Of a stretch of 12,323 bases of DNA, positions 5,704 to 12,190 are shown one piece after another. Position numbers and translations under genes: made by a program. This stretch comes from Bacillota bacterium (GTDB lineage: Bacteria > Bacillota > Clostridia > Christensenellales > CAG-138): assembly GCA_023396535.1 (NCBI GenBank), contig JAEWWD010000083.1, positions 1 through 12,323 on the forward strand. The letters run 5' to 3'. Each line of letters starts with the position of its first letter. Position 1 is the first letter of the stretch. The notes under the pieces were generated by a model that was given only the letters and a program-made list of their open reading frames with translations, made no database searches and was not told the origin of the DNA.

Positions 5704-6360
5704 TCAAACAGGTCTGGATTTTACGACGATCAAATTATCATCCTCGTGAAGCTCCGTCTTCGCGTCCAGCACGGCGAGAACCTGCTCATCCCGTATGATC
5801 GCAACGATGTTGATGGCTTCCGTCTGCCGCAGCTTCAGTCTTTCCAGGCTCTTGCCCACCCATTGCGGCAGAGGCTTCATTTCGATGATATCATATTTAT
5901 CCGAATGGTACAGCGACGCCATCAGATCATTCGTAATCAGGCTGATCGCCACGCGTTCACCCATTTCCTTTTCCGGCAACACGACTCTGTCTACGCCGAT
6001 TGATTCGAAAATCTGTTTCTGGCGGACGCCGTTCGCTTTCGCGATAACATAATTGACATTCAGTTCCTTCAAAATCGTGGCCGTTACCGCCGCCGCCTCA
6101 AAATCCGAGCTGAACGCTATGACGACGATATCGAAATTGCCTATTCCCAGCTTTTCGAGCACCGCCTTGTCCGAAGCGTCAGCCTGCACAATATGGGTGG
6201 CATAACACGCCGCCTCATGCACCACATTCGTGTTGATATCAACGCAGAGTACGTTGTAACCGTTCTCATACAGGCCGCACGCTAGACTTTTTCCGAATTT
6301 CCCCAACCCGAGTATCGCAAATTGCGTATTCTCATCCACTAATATTCTGCCCATATCCAT
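5704..6360 (-). CDS. ktrA: Potassium uptake regulatory subunit KtrA (RCK protein)
   Basis: A 218-aa cytosolic RCK protein. The N-terminal Rossmann domain shows G-L-G-K-F-G at 18-23 and the acidic end of the second strand at D41, which bind the adenine nucleotide (ATP/ADP, possibly NAD) that gates the channel. The C-terminal part (about 150-218) is an RCK_C domain, which in KtrA/KtrC proteins binds the second messenger c-di-AMP. KtrA forms an octameric ring under the KtrB dimer. The ATG at 6360 has AAGGAG 7 nt upstream, and the gene follows ktrB by 21 nt. A single RCK-N plus RCK-C unit, rather than the doubled arrangement of enterobacterial TrkA, supports the Ktr assignment. Confidence 0.92.
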   Translation of the reverse strand: MDMGRILVDENTQFAILGLGKFGKSLACGLYENGYNVLCVDINTNVVHEAACYATHIVQADASDKAVLEKLGIGNFDIVVIAFSSDFEAAAVTATILKELNVNYVIAKANGVRQKQIFESIGVDRVVLPEKEMGERVAISLITNDLMASLYHSDKYDIIEMKPLPQWVGKSLERLKLRQTEAINIVAIIRDEQVLAVLDAKTELHEDDNLIVVKSRPV

Positions 6361-6381
6361 GACAATCTCCTTTATGATTGA

Positions 6382-7800
6382 TCACCCGATCATGACGTCT
6401 TCATCAGGATACTGTATCCTCTCGTTTACCTGTGTGGTACTGCTCAGCAAGGATATAATGATAGCGATGGGCCCGATACGCCCGATCACCATACAGGCAA
6501 TGATAATGCATTTCCCAAATGCAGTCAGGAACGGAGTAACGCCTGTCGTCAATCCGACCGTCCCCAGCGCCGAAGAGACCTCAAAAAGCAGATCCACCGC
6601 CGAATGCGGGAAAACGGACGACTGCTCCGAAACCAGAAGGAACATCGTACCCGTAAGCCAGAGAGCCAGCATAATGACAATAATCGTGAGCGCCCTCTGC
6701 AGGATGCCGATGGGTATCGTACGTTCAAATACCGTGATCTGATTGTACCCGCGTATTGTGCTCCAGACACTGCAAAGCACGATTGCAATGGTTACCGTCT
6801 TGATGCCGCCCGCAGTTCCTCCCGGAGATCCGCCGATCAGCATGAATATACTGGAAACCAGTTTGGATGAATCTTTCAACGCGCTCTGTGCGATGGTGGA
6901 AAAGCCCGCGGTTCTGAGCGTAACAGATTGGAACACGGAGGCGAGCATCTTCTGCGGTATGGAAAACGGCCCAAGCGTCCCCGGATTGCTGTACTCCGAT
7001 ATGAAGAAATACAGCGCGCCAACGGTAAGCAATACCCCTGTCATGCCTAACGCAAGCTTGGAATGCAAAGACAATCTGGGACGCCTTTGGGGACGAGGCG
7101 CAAAATGATAACGGAACTTCATATACATATCCCGCCATACGGAAAATCCTATGCCGCCCAGTACGATCAGGCCCATTACCATAAAATTCAGCACAACGCT
7201 GCCCGCATAAGGCACAAAGCTGTTTTCGCCCACAAGGTCGAAGCCCGCGTTGCAAAATGCGGAGACGGAGTGAAACAGCCCGGAATATATCGCCTGATAC
7301 CATGGAAGCCCCTGCTTGAGGAAGAAGCCAAAAAGTACCACCGCGCCAATGCCTTCACAAAGCAATGTCCCGCGAATCACCAACAGAACCATACGGACCA
7401 TGCCGCTGATTTCATTGACATTAAACGCCGCCTGCACGGTCAGGCGTTCCTTCAGCGTGATTTTTCTTCCAAGGTGGACGGTAAAGTATGTGAAGATAGT
7501 AATCAGGCTCAGCCCGCCTATCTGTATCAGGCATAATATAACCGTTTTTCCAACGATATTCCATGTCGTCGCCGTCGTCACGGTAGTCAGCCCCGTCACG
7601 CATACTGCGGAAGCGGAGGTAAACAGGGCGTCAATAAACTTCACATCGACATCCGCCGCCTGTGAAATAGGAAGAAACAGCAGCAGAGCTCCCACGATAA
7701 TTACCAGAATAAAGCTAAGGGCTATGATCTGAGACGCCGACATCTTTCTTTGTAAAAGAGTAAGAACTTTGGAATCCAGCCCCGCCAACCACGATTTCAT
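6382..7800 (-). CDS. ktrB: Potassium uptake membrane subunit KtrB (Trk/Ktr/HKT family)
   Basis: A 472-aa integral membrane protein with the four M1-P-M2 repeats of the Trk/Ktr/HKT superfamily. The four filter glycines are visible: V-T-G-L at G70, N-A-G-F at G186, T-A-G-F at G299 and T-V-G-L at G416. The flexible gating loop of the third repeat, G-G-S-P-G-G-T-A-G-G at 323-332, and the conserved arginine of the fourth repeat in G-R-I-G-P (R441) are also present. As a KtrB dimer with KtrA it takes up K+ (often Na+-coupled) for osmotic adjustment and turgor. The length matches the family. The ATG at 7800 has only a modest ribosome site (AGGAT about 8 nt upstream). A promoter and a leader of about 118 nt lie upstream. 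Confidence 0.93.
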   Translation of the reverse strand: MKSWLAGLDSKVLTLLQRKMSASQIIALSFILVIIVGALLLFLPISQAADVDVKFIDALFTSASAVCVTGLTTVTTATTWNIVGKTVILCLIQIGGLSLITIFTYFTVHLGRKITLKERLTVQAAFNVNEISGMVRMVLLVIRGTLLCEGIGAVVLFGFFLKQGLPWYQAIYSGLFHSVSAFCNAGFDLVGENSFVPYAGSVVLNFMVMGLIVLGGIGFSVWRDMYMKFRYHFAPRPQRRPRLSLHSKLALGMTGVLLTVGALYFFISEYSNPGTLGPFSIPQKMLASVFQSVTLRTAGFSTIAQSALKDSSKLVSSIFMLIGGSPGGTAGGIKTVTIAIVLCSVWSTIRGYNQITVFERTIPIGILQRALTIIVIMLALWLTGTMFLLVSEQSSVFPHSAVDLLFEVSSALGTVGLTTGVTPFLTAFGKCIIIACMVIGRIGPIAIIISLLSSTTQVNERIQYPDEDVMIG

Positions 7801-7918
7801 AACTAATATCCTGCCTTATAAGCTCACCCATTGACTGCCGACCATTGTAATGAAAAAGGCGTTAAGCTCAAGAAAAGCTCCCCACCTATCTATCATATCA
7901 CAGTTTTTATTTGCAGTC
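7801..7918 (-). promoter_or_regulatory. Structured 5' leader of ktrBA (candidate cis-regulatory RNA)
   Basis: Between the predicted start site (about 7918) and ktrB are 118 nt with unusual pairing options. GACTGC at the very 5' end (7918-7913) is complementary to GCAGTC at 7838-7833, a possible closing helix. Inside, two copies of GAGCTT (7880-7875 and 7869-7864) can pair with each other around 5 nt (four Watson-Crick and two G-U pairs) and are followed by GCC and five T. A third GAGCTT at 7825-7820 could replace either copy. The ydaO/yuaA c-di-AMP riboswitch often found before ktr genes was looked for; its conserved segments were not recognised. Confidence 0.35.
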
Positions 7919-7924
7919 TGCGCT

Positions 7925-7953
7925 ATTATACCGCACGGCATACATTTTGTCCA
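7925..7953 (-). promoter_or_regulatory. Promoter of the ktrBA operon
   Basis: On the minus strand TGGACA (7953-7948; five of six consensus bases) is separated by 17 bp from a perfect TATAAT (7930-7925). It lies in the 205-nt gap after the TauE/SafE gene at 8006, so ktrBA has its own start of transcription. Confidence 0.75.
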
Positions 7954-7963
7954 ATACTTCATG

Positions 7964-7983
7964 AAAAAAGTCCGTTTCGTACT
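7964..7983 (-). terminator. Possible weak terminator after the second TauE/SafE gene
   Basis: On the minus strand AGT-a-CG, a 3-nt loop, CG-g-ACT (five pairs with one internal mismatch) are followed by six T. It starts 23 nt after the stop at 8006 and ends about 10 nt before the ktr -35 box. The stem is short, so termination is probably incomplete. Confidence 0.4.
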
Positions 7984-8005
7984 GCCGGGATGCGTATAAA
8001 GCCAA

Positions 8006-8749
8006 TCAGGAGCCGCCCAAAGCCGCCTGTATGATCGTCGCCAGGCCGGAAACGCCTATCATGGCGTAAACAAGACGCTTGGTCAGCCGTTCCGGAAGAC
8101 GTCCGGAGAGCTGAACGCCCAGAAGTGTCCCGGCTACAGCGCAGCCCCATCCTACGGCGATCAGCGGCAAATGCGCGATATGCACCGCGCCCGTCATAGA
8201 CCGGACGGTTAATGTGAAAATATTGGAAATAAGGAAATATGTCTGTATGGTGGCGATATAGGAGCGTATCTCCTGCAACGACGCCATAAGATACAGCGCC
8301 GCGGGAGGCCCTCCTACGCCGAACAGCCCGTTGCCCACACCTGCCGCAACCCCAATGAGCAATCCGTTTTTCAGCGTAGGCCGGATGCAAACACGATCCA
8401 CACCCACCAGAAAGTATATGGAAAGCAAAAGAAACGCCACGCCAAGTATTATTTTCATTTCGCGTTGTCCCAGATTGAGCGAGTACAGGGTCGTCGCTAT
8501 GGAAACCAATACGGAGACGATCGCCATCGGCGCCAGAGTTTTCCATTGCACCTCACGCCAATACCGTCCAATCAGGCAAAGTATCGTCGCATTCGCAATG
8601 ATGACGCTGAGCGCTACCGCAGTTGAAAAATCAAACAACAACGGAAAAACCACCATATTCAGTATTGCCACGCCAAGCCCCATGTTAGCCTGCAAAACGG
8701 AGCCCACGAATACAGTAACAGCAACATACAGGTAAGTTGATATGCTCAT
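8006..8749 (-). CDS. TauE/SafE-type membrane exporter (second family member)
   Basis: A 247-aa polytopic membrane protein of the TauE/SafE family. The two repeat hallmarks are visible: a glycine-bearing first helix with N-M-G-L-G-V near 22-27 and G-L-F-G-V-G-G-P-P at 141-149, each leading into hydrophobic helices. The ATG at 8749 is chosen because the membrane region begins directly after it and a promoter lies immediately upstream. A longer in-frame reading starts at 8794, but the proposed -10 and -35 boxes would then lie inside the coding sequence, and it has no ribosome site. No ribosome site precedes 8749 either, which suggests a leaderless message. Likely an anion or small-organosulfur exporter; substrate unknown. 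Its sequence is only distantly like the member at 1545-2261, so this is not a recent duplication. Confidence 0.85.
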   Translation of the reverse strand: MSISTYLYVAVTVFVGSVLQANMGLGVAILNMVVFPLLFDFSTAVALSVIIANATILCLIGRYWREVQWKTLAPMAIVSVLVSIATTLYSLNLGQREMKIILGVAFLLLSIYFLVGVDRVCIRPTLKNGLLIGVAAGVGNGLFGVGGPPAALYLMASLQEIRSYIATIQTYFLISNIFTLTVRSMTGAVHIAHLPLIAVGWGCAVAGTLLGVQLSGRLPERLTKRLVYAMIGVSGLATIIQAALGGS

Positions 8750-8756
8750 ATGATTA

Positions 8757-8785
8757 AGTATAGGCGTACCCGCATGCTGTTGCAA
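8757..8785 (-). promoter_or_regulatory. Promoter that makes the 8749 start leaderless
   Basis: On the minus strand TTGCAA (8785-8780), exactly 17 bp, and TATACT (8762-8757). The transcription start is expected 6-8 nt after the -10 box, at about 8750-8749, which is the A of the start codon. This agrees with the missing ribosome binding site. Confidence 0.55.
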
Positions 8786-8862
8786 GGATTTCATAATGCA
8801 GAACTGGAAATAACTTTTTTATTCGATTACGCCGTTGTATACGGTTCCGAACGTTTTCTATG

Positions 8863-8891
8863 TTGACCGTCCCGCACAGACGCGATACGAT
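8863..8891 (+). promoter_or_regulatory. Promoter of the DUF1697 gene
   Basis: TTGACC at 8863-8868 (five of six consensus bases), a 17-bp spacer and TACGAT at 8886-8891. The start would be near 8898, giving a leader of about 34 nt. It is divergent from the promoter at 8757-8785, with about 78 bp between the two -35 boxes. Confidence 0.55.
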
Positions 8892-8931
8892 ATTTAAAAT
8901 ATAGAAGTAACGCATTACTTTGGGAGGCGGC

Positions 8932-9477
8932 ATGCAGCATATCGCGTTTTTCCGCGGCATTAATGTCGGCGGACGCAACATCGCAAAAATGGGCGACCTG
9001 AAGCAACTGTTCCTTGAATTGGGTTTTCGTAATGCACGCACGTACATACAAAGCGGCAACGTGGTGTTCGATGCCGTTGAGCCGCCGGACTCGCAGGCCA
9101 TACAGGCGGCGTTTACGCGCCGCTTCGGTTTTGAAAGCGCGGTACTGCTGAGGTCTGGCGATGAACTGCGGGAAATCGTGCGCGGCATGCCCTTTTCTTC
9201 CGAAGAAGTGGAGCGGGTGCAGCAGGAGTGCCCTGATGTAGAGCATCTGTATGTCTTTCTGTCCGCCGAGCCTATCGACGCCGTACGTATACAGAAAATA
9301 ACCAGTGCCTTTAACGGACGGGATAAGCTCATACTGACAGCACGGGAGGCGTATTTGCTCTGCTATGAAAGCATACGGAATGCGAAACTTGCCGCGGCGC
9401 TGGGTAAGCCCGCGCTCGGGCTTACCGCCCGCAACATGGGCGTAATGCATAAGCTATCGGAACTGCTGAACGATTGA
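8932..9477 (+). CDS. DUF1697 family protein
   Basis: A 181-aa soluble protein of the DUF1697 family (function unknown, widespread in bacteria). The two signature segments are at the N terminus: F-F-R-G-I-N-V-G-G (residues 6-14) followed by the lysine-methionine turn, and R-T-Y-I-Q-S-G-N-V-V-F near 36-46. The fold is known to contain ferredoxin-like alpha/beta modules, but no enzymatic activity is established. The ATG at 8932 is preceded by GGGAGG with a short 4-nt gap; an in-frame TTG at 8920 would place that ribosome site inside the gene. It ends 82 nt before the next transporter gene, which has its own promoter-like sequence. Confidence 0.87.
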   Translation: MQHIAFFRGINVGGRNIAKMGDLKQLFLELGFRNARTYIQSGNVVFDAVEPPDSQAIQAAFTRRFGFESAVLLRSGDELREIVRGMPFSSEEVERVQQECPDVEHLYVFLSAEPIDAVRIQKITSAFNGRDKLILTAREAYLLCYESIRNAKLAAALGKPALGLTARNMGVMHKLSELLND

Positions 9478-9502
9478 CCCGCCGGCAACGCTTCACTCAG
9501 CC

Positions 9503-9531
9503 TTTTCATTTGACCGCCGGGCATATAGAAT
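9503..9531 (+). promoter_or_regulatory. Candidate promoter of the transporter/small-protein unit
   Basis: TTTTCA at 9503-9508, a 17-bp spacer and TAGAAT at 9526-9531 (five of six in the -10). Transcription from about 9538 would leave a leader of about 22 nt. A TTGACC at 9511-9516 also looks like a -35 but has no suitable -10. Confidence 0.4.
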
Positions 9532-9559
9532 AGACGTATACCTCTCTTTGGTGGTGATT

Positions 9560-10609
9560 ATGGACATGAAGAAAACTGCCGTGCTCTATGCCGTGGGCGC
9601 AGCCGTCTGTTATGGCGCCAGTACGCCGCTTTCCAAGCTGCTTTTGCTGAAACTCAGCCCGGCAATGCTTTCCGCCCTGTTGTATTTGGGCGCCGGCCTC
9701 GGCATGCTGGTGATGCGGACATTCTCCAATAAACAAAATGCGGCAAAGGAAGCGGCTGTCACCATGCATGAACTTCCTTATGTGCTTGCGATGATCGTGT
9801 TGGATGTTGCCGCGCCCATTCTGCTGATGCTGGGCCTTACGAGGACAACGCCGGCCACCATATCCCTTATAAACAATTTCGAAATCGTCGCGACGGCCGT
9901 CATCGCGTTTGCGTTTTTCCGCGAGGCTATAGGAAGGCGGCTGATTATCGCCATCATTTTGATTACGGTATCCACCATGCTCCTGTCCGTAGAGGATTAT
10001 CACAGCCTTTCTTTTTCAATAGGGGCAATTTTTTCGCTGCTTGCCTGCGTATGCTGGGGGCTGGAAAACAACTGTACGCGTATGCTGTCTCTCAAGGATC
10101 CGTTGCAAATCGTCACCATCAAAGGACTGGGTTCGGGGGCGGGCGCGCTCCTGATCGCTTTGCTGACGCGTTCCGCTACGTTTGATCCCCTATACATTCT
10201 ATACGCGATGGTTCTGGGCTTTCTCGCGTACGGATTAAGCATATTCTATTACATTCTGGCGCAGCGGGAGCTGGGCGCCGCTCGCACCAGCGCCTATTAC
10301 GCGTTTGCCCCCTTCGTTGGCGTGGCGCTGTCTTTCCTCGTTTATGGACAGCGCGTAACATGGGGATTTGTCGCGGCGCTGTTGCTGATGCTGCTTGGCT
10401 CGTATTTCACGGCCTTCGAAAAGCACCAGCATCCGCACACACACGAGCCCGTCGAGCATGAACATAGGCACAACCACGCGGATGGACACCATACGCATAC
10501 GCACGAATCCCCTGTCGCCGGCGAACACAGCCACCTGCACCAACATGAGACGTTCACTCATGCTCACGCGCATACGCCCGATCTGCATCATACACATTCC
10601 CATGGCTGA
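9560..10609 (+). CDS. DMT/EamA transporter with a histidine-rich C-terminal tail
   Basis: A 349-aa protein with about ten hydrophobic segments in two EamA halves (roughly residues 5-140 and 150-285), the drug/metabolite transporter superfamily that moves amino acids, nucleosides and other small molecules. After the last helix comes a 63-residue tail (287-349) holding 23 histidines, mostly as H-x-H, H-x-H-x-H and HH, with few hydrophobic residues. Such tails in ZIP and CDF carriers bind Zn or Ni, so metal sensing or metal transport is a reasonable inference, but EamA proteins are not classical metal carriers. GGTGG stands in for the ribosome site 5 nt before the ATG at 9560; ATG 9566 is also possible. 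It is the first gene of a probable unit running to 11770. Confidence 0.88.
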   Translation: MDMKKTAVLYAVGAAVCYGASTPLSKLLLLKLSPAMLSALLYLGAGLGMLVMRTFSNKQNAAKEAAVTMHELPYVLAMIVLDVAAPILLMLGLTRTTPATISLINNFEIVATAVIAFAFFREAIGRRLIIAIILITVSTMLLSVEDYHSLSFSIGAIFSLLACVCWGLENNCTRMLSLKDPLQIVTIKGLGSGAGALLIALLTRSATFDPLYILYAMVLGFLAYGLSIFYYILAQRELGAARTSAYYAFAPFVGVALSFLVYGQRVTWGFVAALLLMLLGSYFTAFEKHQHPHTHEPVEHEHRHNHADGHHTHTHESPVAGEHSHLHQHETFTHAHAHTPDLHHTHSHG

Positions 10610-10633
10610 TCTCGTCAACAGGAGGATTCGACT

Positions 10634-10867
10634 ATGGCACTGAGTAGACCCCTGCACCCCATGCCCGAGGACGTCCGCATTGCTTTGGAGCAATCGGGGC
10701 TCATGGAGGCGTATCAAAACCGGCCGCCCTACCAGCGAAACGATTACATCGGCTGGATTGACCGGACAAAGCAGCCACAAACCCGCCAGAAACGGCTCGC
10801 GCAGATGATTGAAGAGCTTGCGGGCTCAGAAGCCTATATGGGCATGAAATACAGCGCGCGAAAATAA
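10634..10867 (+). CDS. YdeI/OmpD-associated small protein
   Basis: A 77-aa soluble protein matching the OmdA/YdeI (PF13376-like) domain, recognised by P-x-D-V-R-I-A-L near residues 11-18, the central R-P-P-Y-Q-R-N-D-Y-I-G-W-I-D (30-43) and T-R-Q-K-R-L (50-55). The family is named from enterobacterial proteins linked to envelope stress and peptide resistance; a stand-alone copy of this size is common in Bacillota and its role is not established. GGAGG lies 8 nt before the ATG. It begins 24 nt after the transporter stop, so it is likely co-transcribed with it. Confidence 0.8.
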   Translation: MALSRPLHPMPEDVRIALEQSGLMEAYQNRPPYQRNDYIGWIDRTKQPQTRQKRLAQMIEELAGSEAYMGMKYSARK

Positions 10868-10895
10868 CGCCCGGAAAAGGAAGGACGGTCACCTC

Positions 10896-11261
10896 ATGTT
10901 TTTCATCATGGGCATCAGTAACGGCGAAAAGCTGCTGGAGTTCGATCAGCCGGTGGTTTGCCCCTGCTGCTCACACTTCGGTCGCTTGCAGGTGACTGTT
11001 GCATACATGTTTTTCAGCCTGTTTTTCATTCCGCTGTTCAAATGGAATAAACGCTATTTTGTCAAAACGACCTGCTGCGATGCAGTCGCCGAGCTGGATA
11101 AGGAACTCGGCCGCAGCATAGCGCACGGGGAGATAACCGCGCTGGACCTGAATGCTCTTCAATTTTCCTGCCCGTTCGGCGGAGCGAGGCGCTGCACCGC
11201 CTGCGGCTACGAAACCGCTGAAGATTTCCAGTATTGTCCCAAATGCGGACATCCTTTTTAA
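10896..11261 (+). CDS. Zinc-ribbon domain protein
   Basis: A 121-aa protein with three parts. At residues 22-25 a C-P-C-C knuckle is followed by a hydrophobic stretch F-F-S-L-F-F-I-P-L-F (39-48), which could be a short membrane-associated or buried segment, and a C-C pair at 60-61. At the C terminus is a clear zinc ribbon, C100-x2-C103 and C114-P-K-C117. The N-terminal module has the pattern M-F-F-I-M-G-I seen in a family of small Clostridia zinc-ribbon proteins of unknown function. The start at 10896 has AGGAAGG somewhat far upstream (about 13 nt); ATG 10908 is a second option. It lies 28 nt after the YdeI-like gene. Confidence 0.75.
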   Translation: MFFIMGISNGEKLLEFDQPVVCPCCSHFGRLQVTVAYMFFSLFFIPLFKWNKRYFVKTTCCDAVAELDKELGRSIAHGEITALDLNALQFSCPFGGARRCTACGYETAEDFQYCPKCGHPF

Positions 11262-11277
11262 ACTGAGCGTATAGCAT

Positions 11278-11311
11278 CGCCCCGCCGGGCGCATACTAGT
11301 CCGGCGAGGTG
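11278..11311 (+). promoter_or_regulatory. Hairpin that sequesters a ribosome binding site
   Basis: In the 56-nt gap before the gene at 11318, CGCCGG (11283-11288) pairs perfectly with CCGGCG (11301-11306). The stem continues past one C-A mismatch with C11281-G11308, C11280-G11309, a G-U pair and C11278-G11311. The right arm therefore covers GAGGTG, the ribosome site of the next gene. No T run follows, so it is not a terminator. It could limit translation of the small protein or respond to temperature or a bound factor. Confidence 0.45.
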
Positions 11312-11317
11312 AGACGA

Positions 11318-11539
11318 ATGGAACCCGAATATGAAGATTTGTTTGATCTGTTACACTGCTGCGCTGAGGCAAGGCAGTTTTTTCAGGCCCTTCCCGATTA
11401 TCTGAAGCGGTTTTTGACATACAGGGCGGACAGAATCAAAACGCTTTCCGGCCTGCTTGTTTATGGCGAACACTTGAATCGTCGCGAATCTTACCCCGTG
11501 CTTACATTCGGTCCTTCCCGCGTCTGGAAAGCATACTAA
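11318..11539 (+). CDS. Small conserved-looking protein, first of a tandem pair
   Basis: A 73-aa acidic-to-neutral soluble protein with predicted helices and no catalytic motif or membrane segment. Residues 4-53 align without gaps with residues 5-54 of the next gene: E-Y-x-D-L at the start, L-P-x-Y in the middle and K-T-L-S-x-L-x-x-Y-G-E-x-L at the end, 19 of 50 identical. The last 18 residues (from about R56) have no counterpart and look like an added tail. GAGGTGAG precedes the ATG at 11318, but a hairpin can cover it. The pattern A-x-x-F-F-x-x-L-P-x-Y resembles small Bacillota proteins of unknown function; I cannot name the family. Confidence 0.7.
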   Translation: MEPEYEDLFDLLHCCAEARQFFQALPDYLKRFLTYRADRIKTLSGLLVYGEHLNRRESYPVLTFGPSRVWKAY

Positions 11540-11590
11540 CTGTATTTCCCCATTTAGAACCGGGCATGCTAAGCACGAGGTGATTATGAC

Positions 11591-11770
11591 ATGACGGAAT
11601 GGGAATACGACGATCTAAACGCAATGCTGCGAAGTAACGGACGGGCATGGGAATATTATGCATCGTTGCCGAATTATGTGCGGGATCATATCAGTTCCCG
11701 CTGCGGCGATGTCAAAACGCTTTCTTCTTTGCGGGCTTATGGGGAAAACCTGCTTCAGGATGACCGATAA
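11591..11770 (+). CDS. Small protein, second of a tandem pair
   Basis: A 59-aa protein beginning M-T-E-W-E-Y-D-D-L and ending L-L-Q-D-D-R. It is paralogous to the protein at 11318 (19 of 50 positions identical; shared L-P-N/D-Y, K-T-L-S-x-L and Y-G-E-x-L), which supports both being real genes despite their size. GAGGTGAT lies 7-10 nt upstream; an ATG at 11586 between them hits a stop after two codons, so 11591 is the start. The gap to the first paralog is 51 nt, and the transcription terminator follows 18 nt after the stop. Probably a helical, soluble protein; function unknown. Confidence 0.72.
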   Translation: MTEWEYDDLNAMLRSNGRAWEYYASLPNYVRDHISSRCGDVKTLSSLRAYGENLLQDDR

Positions 11771-11788
11771 AACACTCAATTACTGCTC

Positions 11789-11813
11789 AATGCCGCTTGC
11801 AGCGGCATTTTCT
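11789..11813 (+). terminator. Rho-independent terminator of the transporter/small-protein unit
   Basis: A perfect 9-bp stem, AATGCCGCT (11789-11797) and AGCGGCATT (11801-11809), with a 3-nt loop, is followed by a short T-rich tail (TTCTG after the paired TT). It closes the plus-strand unit that starts near 9538. Confidence 0.82.
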
Positions 11814-12190
11814 GTATGTCCAGTTAAGCATCTGTCCTATCTTAACCTGAAAGACGGTCATCGTTTGGCAACGCCTCTTTTTCATTCAGTGCCTGTCTGG
11901 CTTCCTGACGCCAACCAGCTATAATATGGACCGATGAATAAGCCGGCCTGCTTGTTTGTTCCGGCTGAATATGCTATCATGTATTAGGTTTCGTTATATT
12001 GTTTCAGAAGCATCCTTATAAAATCAAGCATATTTCCCCGCGAACGATTTTCGTAAATTTTCGAAAAATCCGCCAAAATACTGACGCTCCCCCCCGTTTA
12101 TAAATCATTCATACTCGTTAGAACCCGCATATTGCCGATTTGCCTGTGAAGGACCTATATACAAATATTTAATGAAGAAGGAGACCCGAC
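11814..12190. other. AT-rich intergenic region without a gene
   Basis: About 380 nt with no supportable coding region on either strand. It holds a perfect TATAAT at 11920-11925 without a convincing -35, a 6-bp inverted repeat AGCCGG/CCGGCT (11941-11946, 11961-11966) with a 14-nt loop, and a perfect 10-bp palindrome TTTTCGAAAA at 12058-12067. The palindrome can alternatively pair in a bulged 8-bp stem with GATTTTCG at 12046-12053. The composition is visibly lower in G+C than the flanking genes. Some of this is probably control DNA for the dehydrogenase gene. Confidence 0.5.
12132..12161 (+). promoter_or_regulatory. Possible promoter of the dehydrogenase gene
   Basis: TTGCCG at 12132-12137 and TATATA at 12156-12161 with an 18-bp spacer. 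Each box matches four or five consensus bases. The start would be near 12168, leaving a leader of about 23 nt with GAAGGAGA. A more distant promoter is possible. Confidence 0.35.

Noticed and set aside
5293..6003. Open plus-strand frame of 236 codons across the GntR and ktrA genes
   Set aside because: It lies opposite two well-supported genes, a strong minus-strand promoter and a terminator, has no ribosome site, and its sequence is the low-quality Arg/His-rich type expected of an antisense shadow.
7801..7918. ydaO/yuaA c-di-AMP riboswitch upstream of ktrB
   Set aside because: Expected from context, but the conserved internal segments of that riboswitch could not be found; only a different set of possible helices is seen.
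8750..8794. Longer start for the second TauE/SafE protein
   Set aside because: The extra 15 residues are not membrane-like, no ribosome site precedes 8794, and both promoter boxes would lie inside the coding sequence.
9511..9540. TTGACC as the -35 box of the EamA gene
   Set aside because: No acceptable -10 box lies 16-18 bp downstream; TTTTCA with TAGAAT at 17 bp fits better.
11658..11924. Plus-strand frame of 88 codons overlapping the 59-aa gene
   Set aside because: It begins inside the better-supported 59-aa gene in another frame, runs through the terminator hairpin at 11789, and has no ribosome site.
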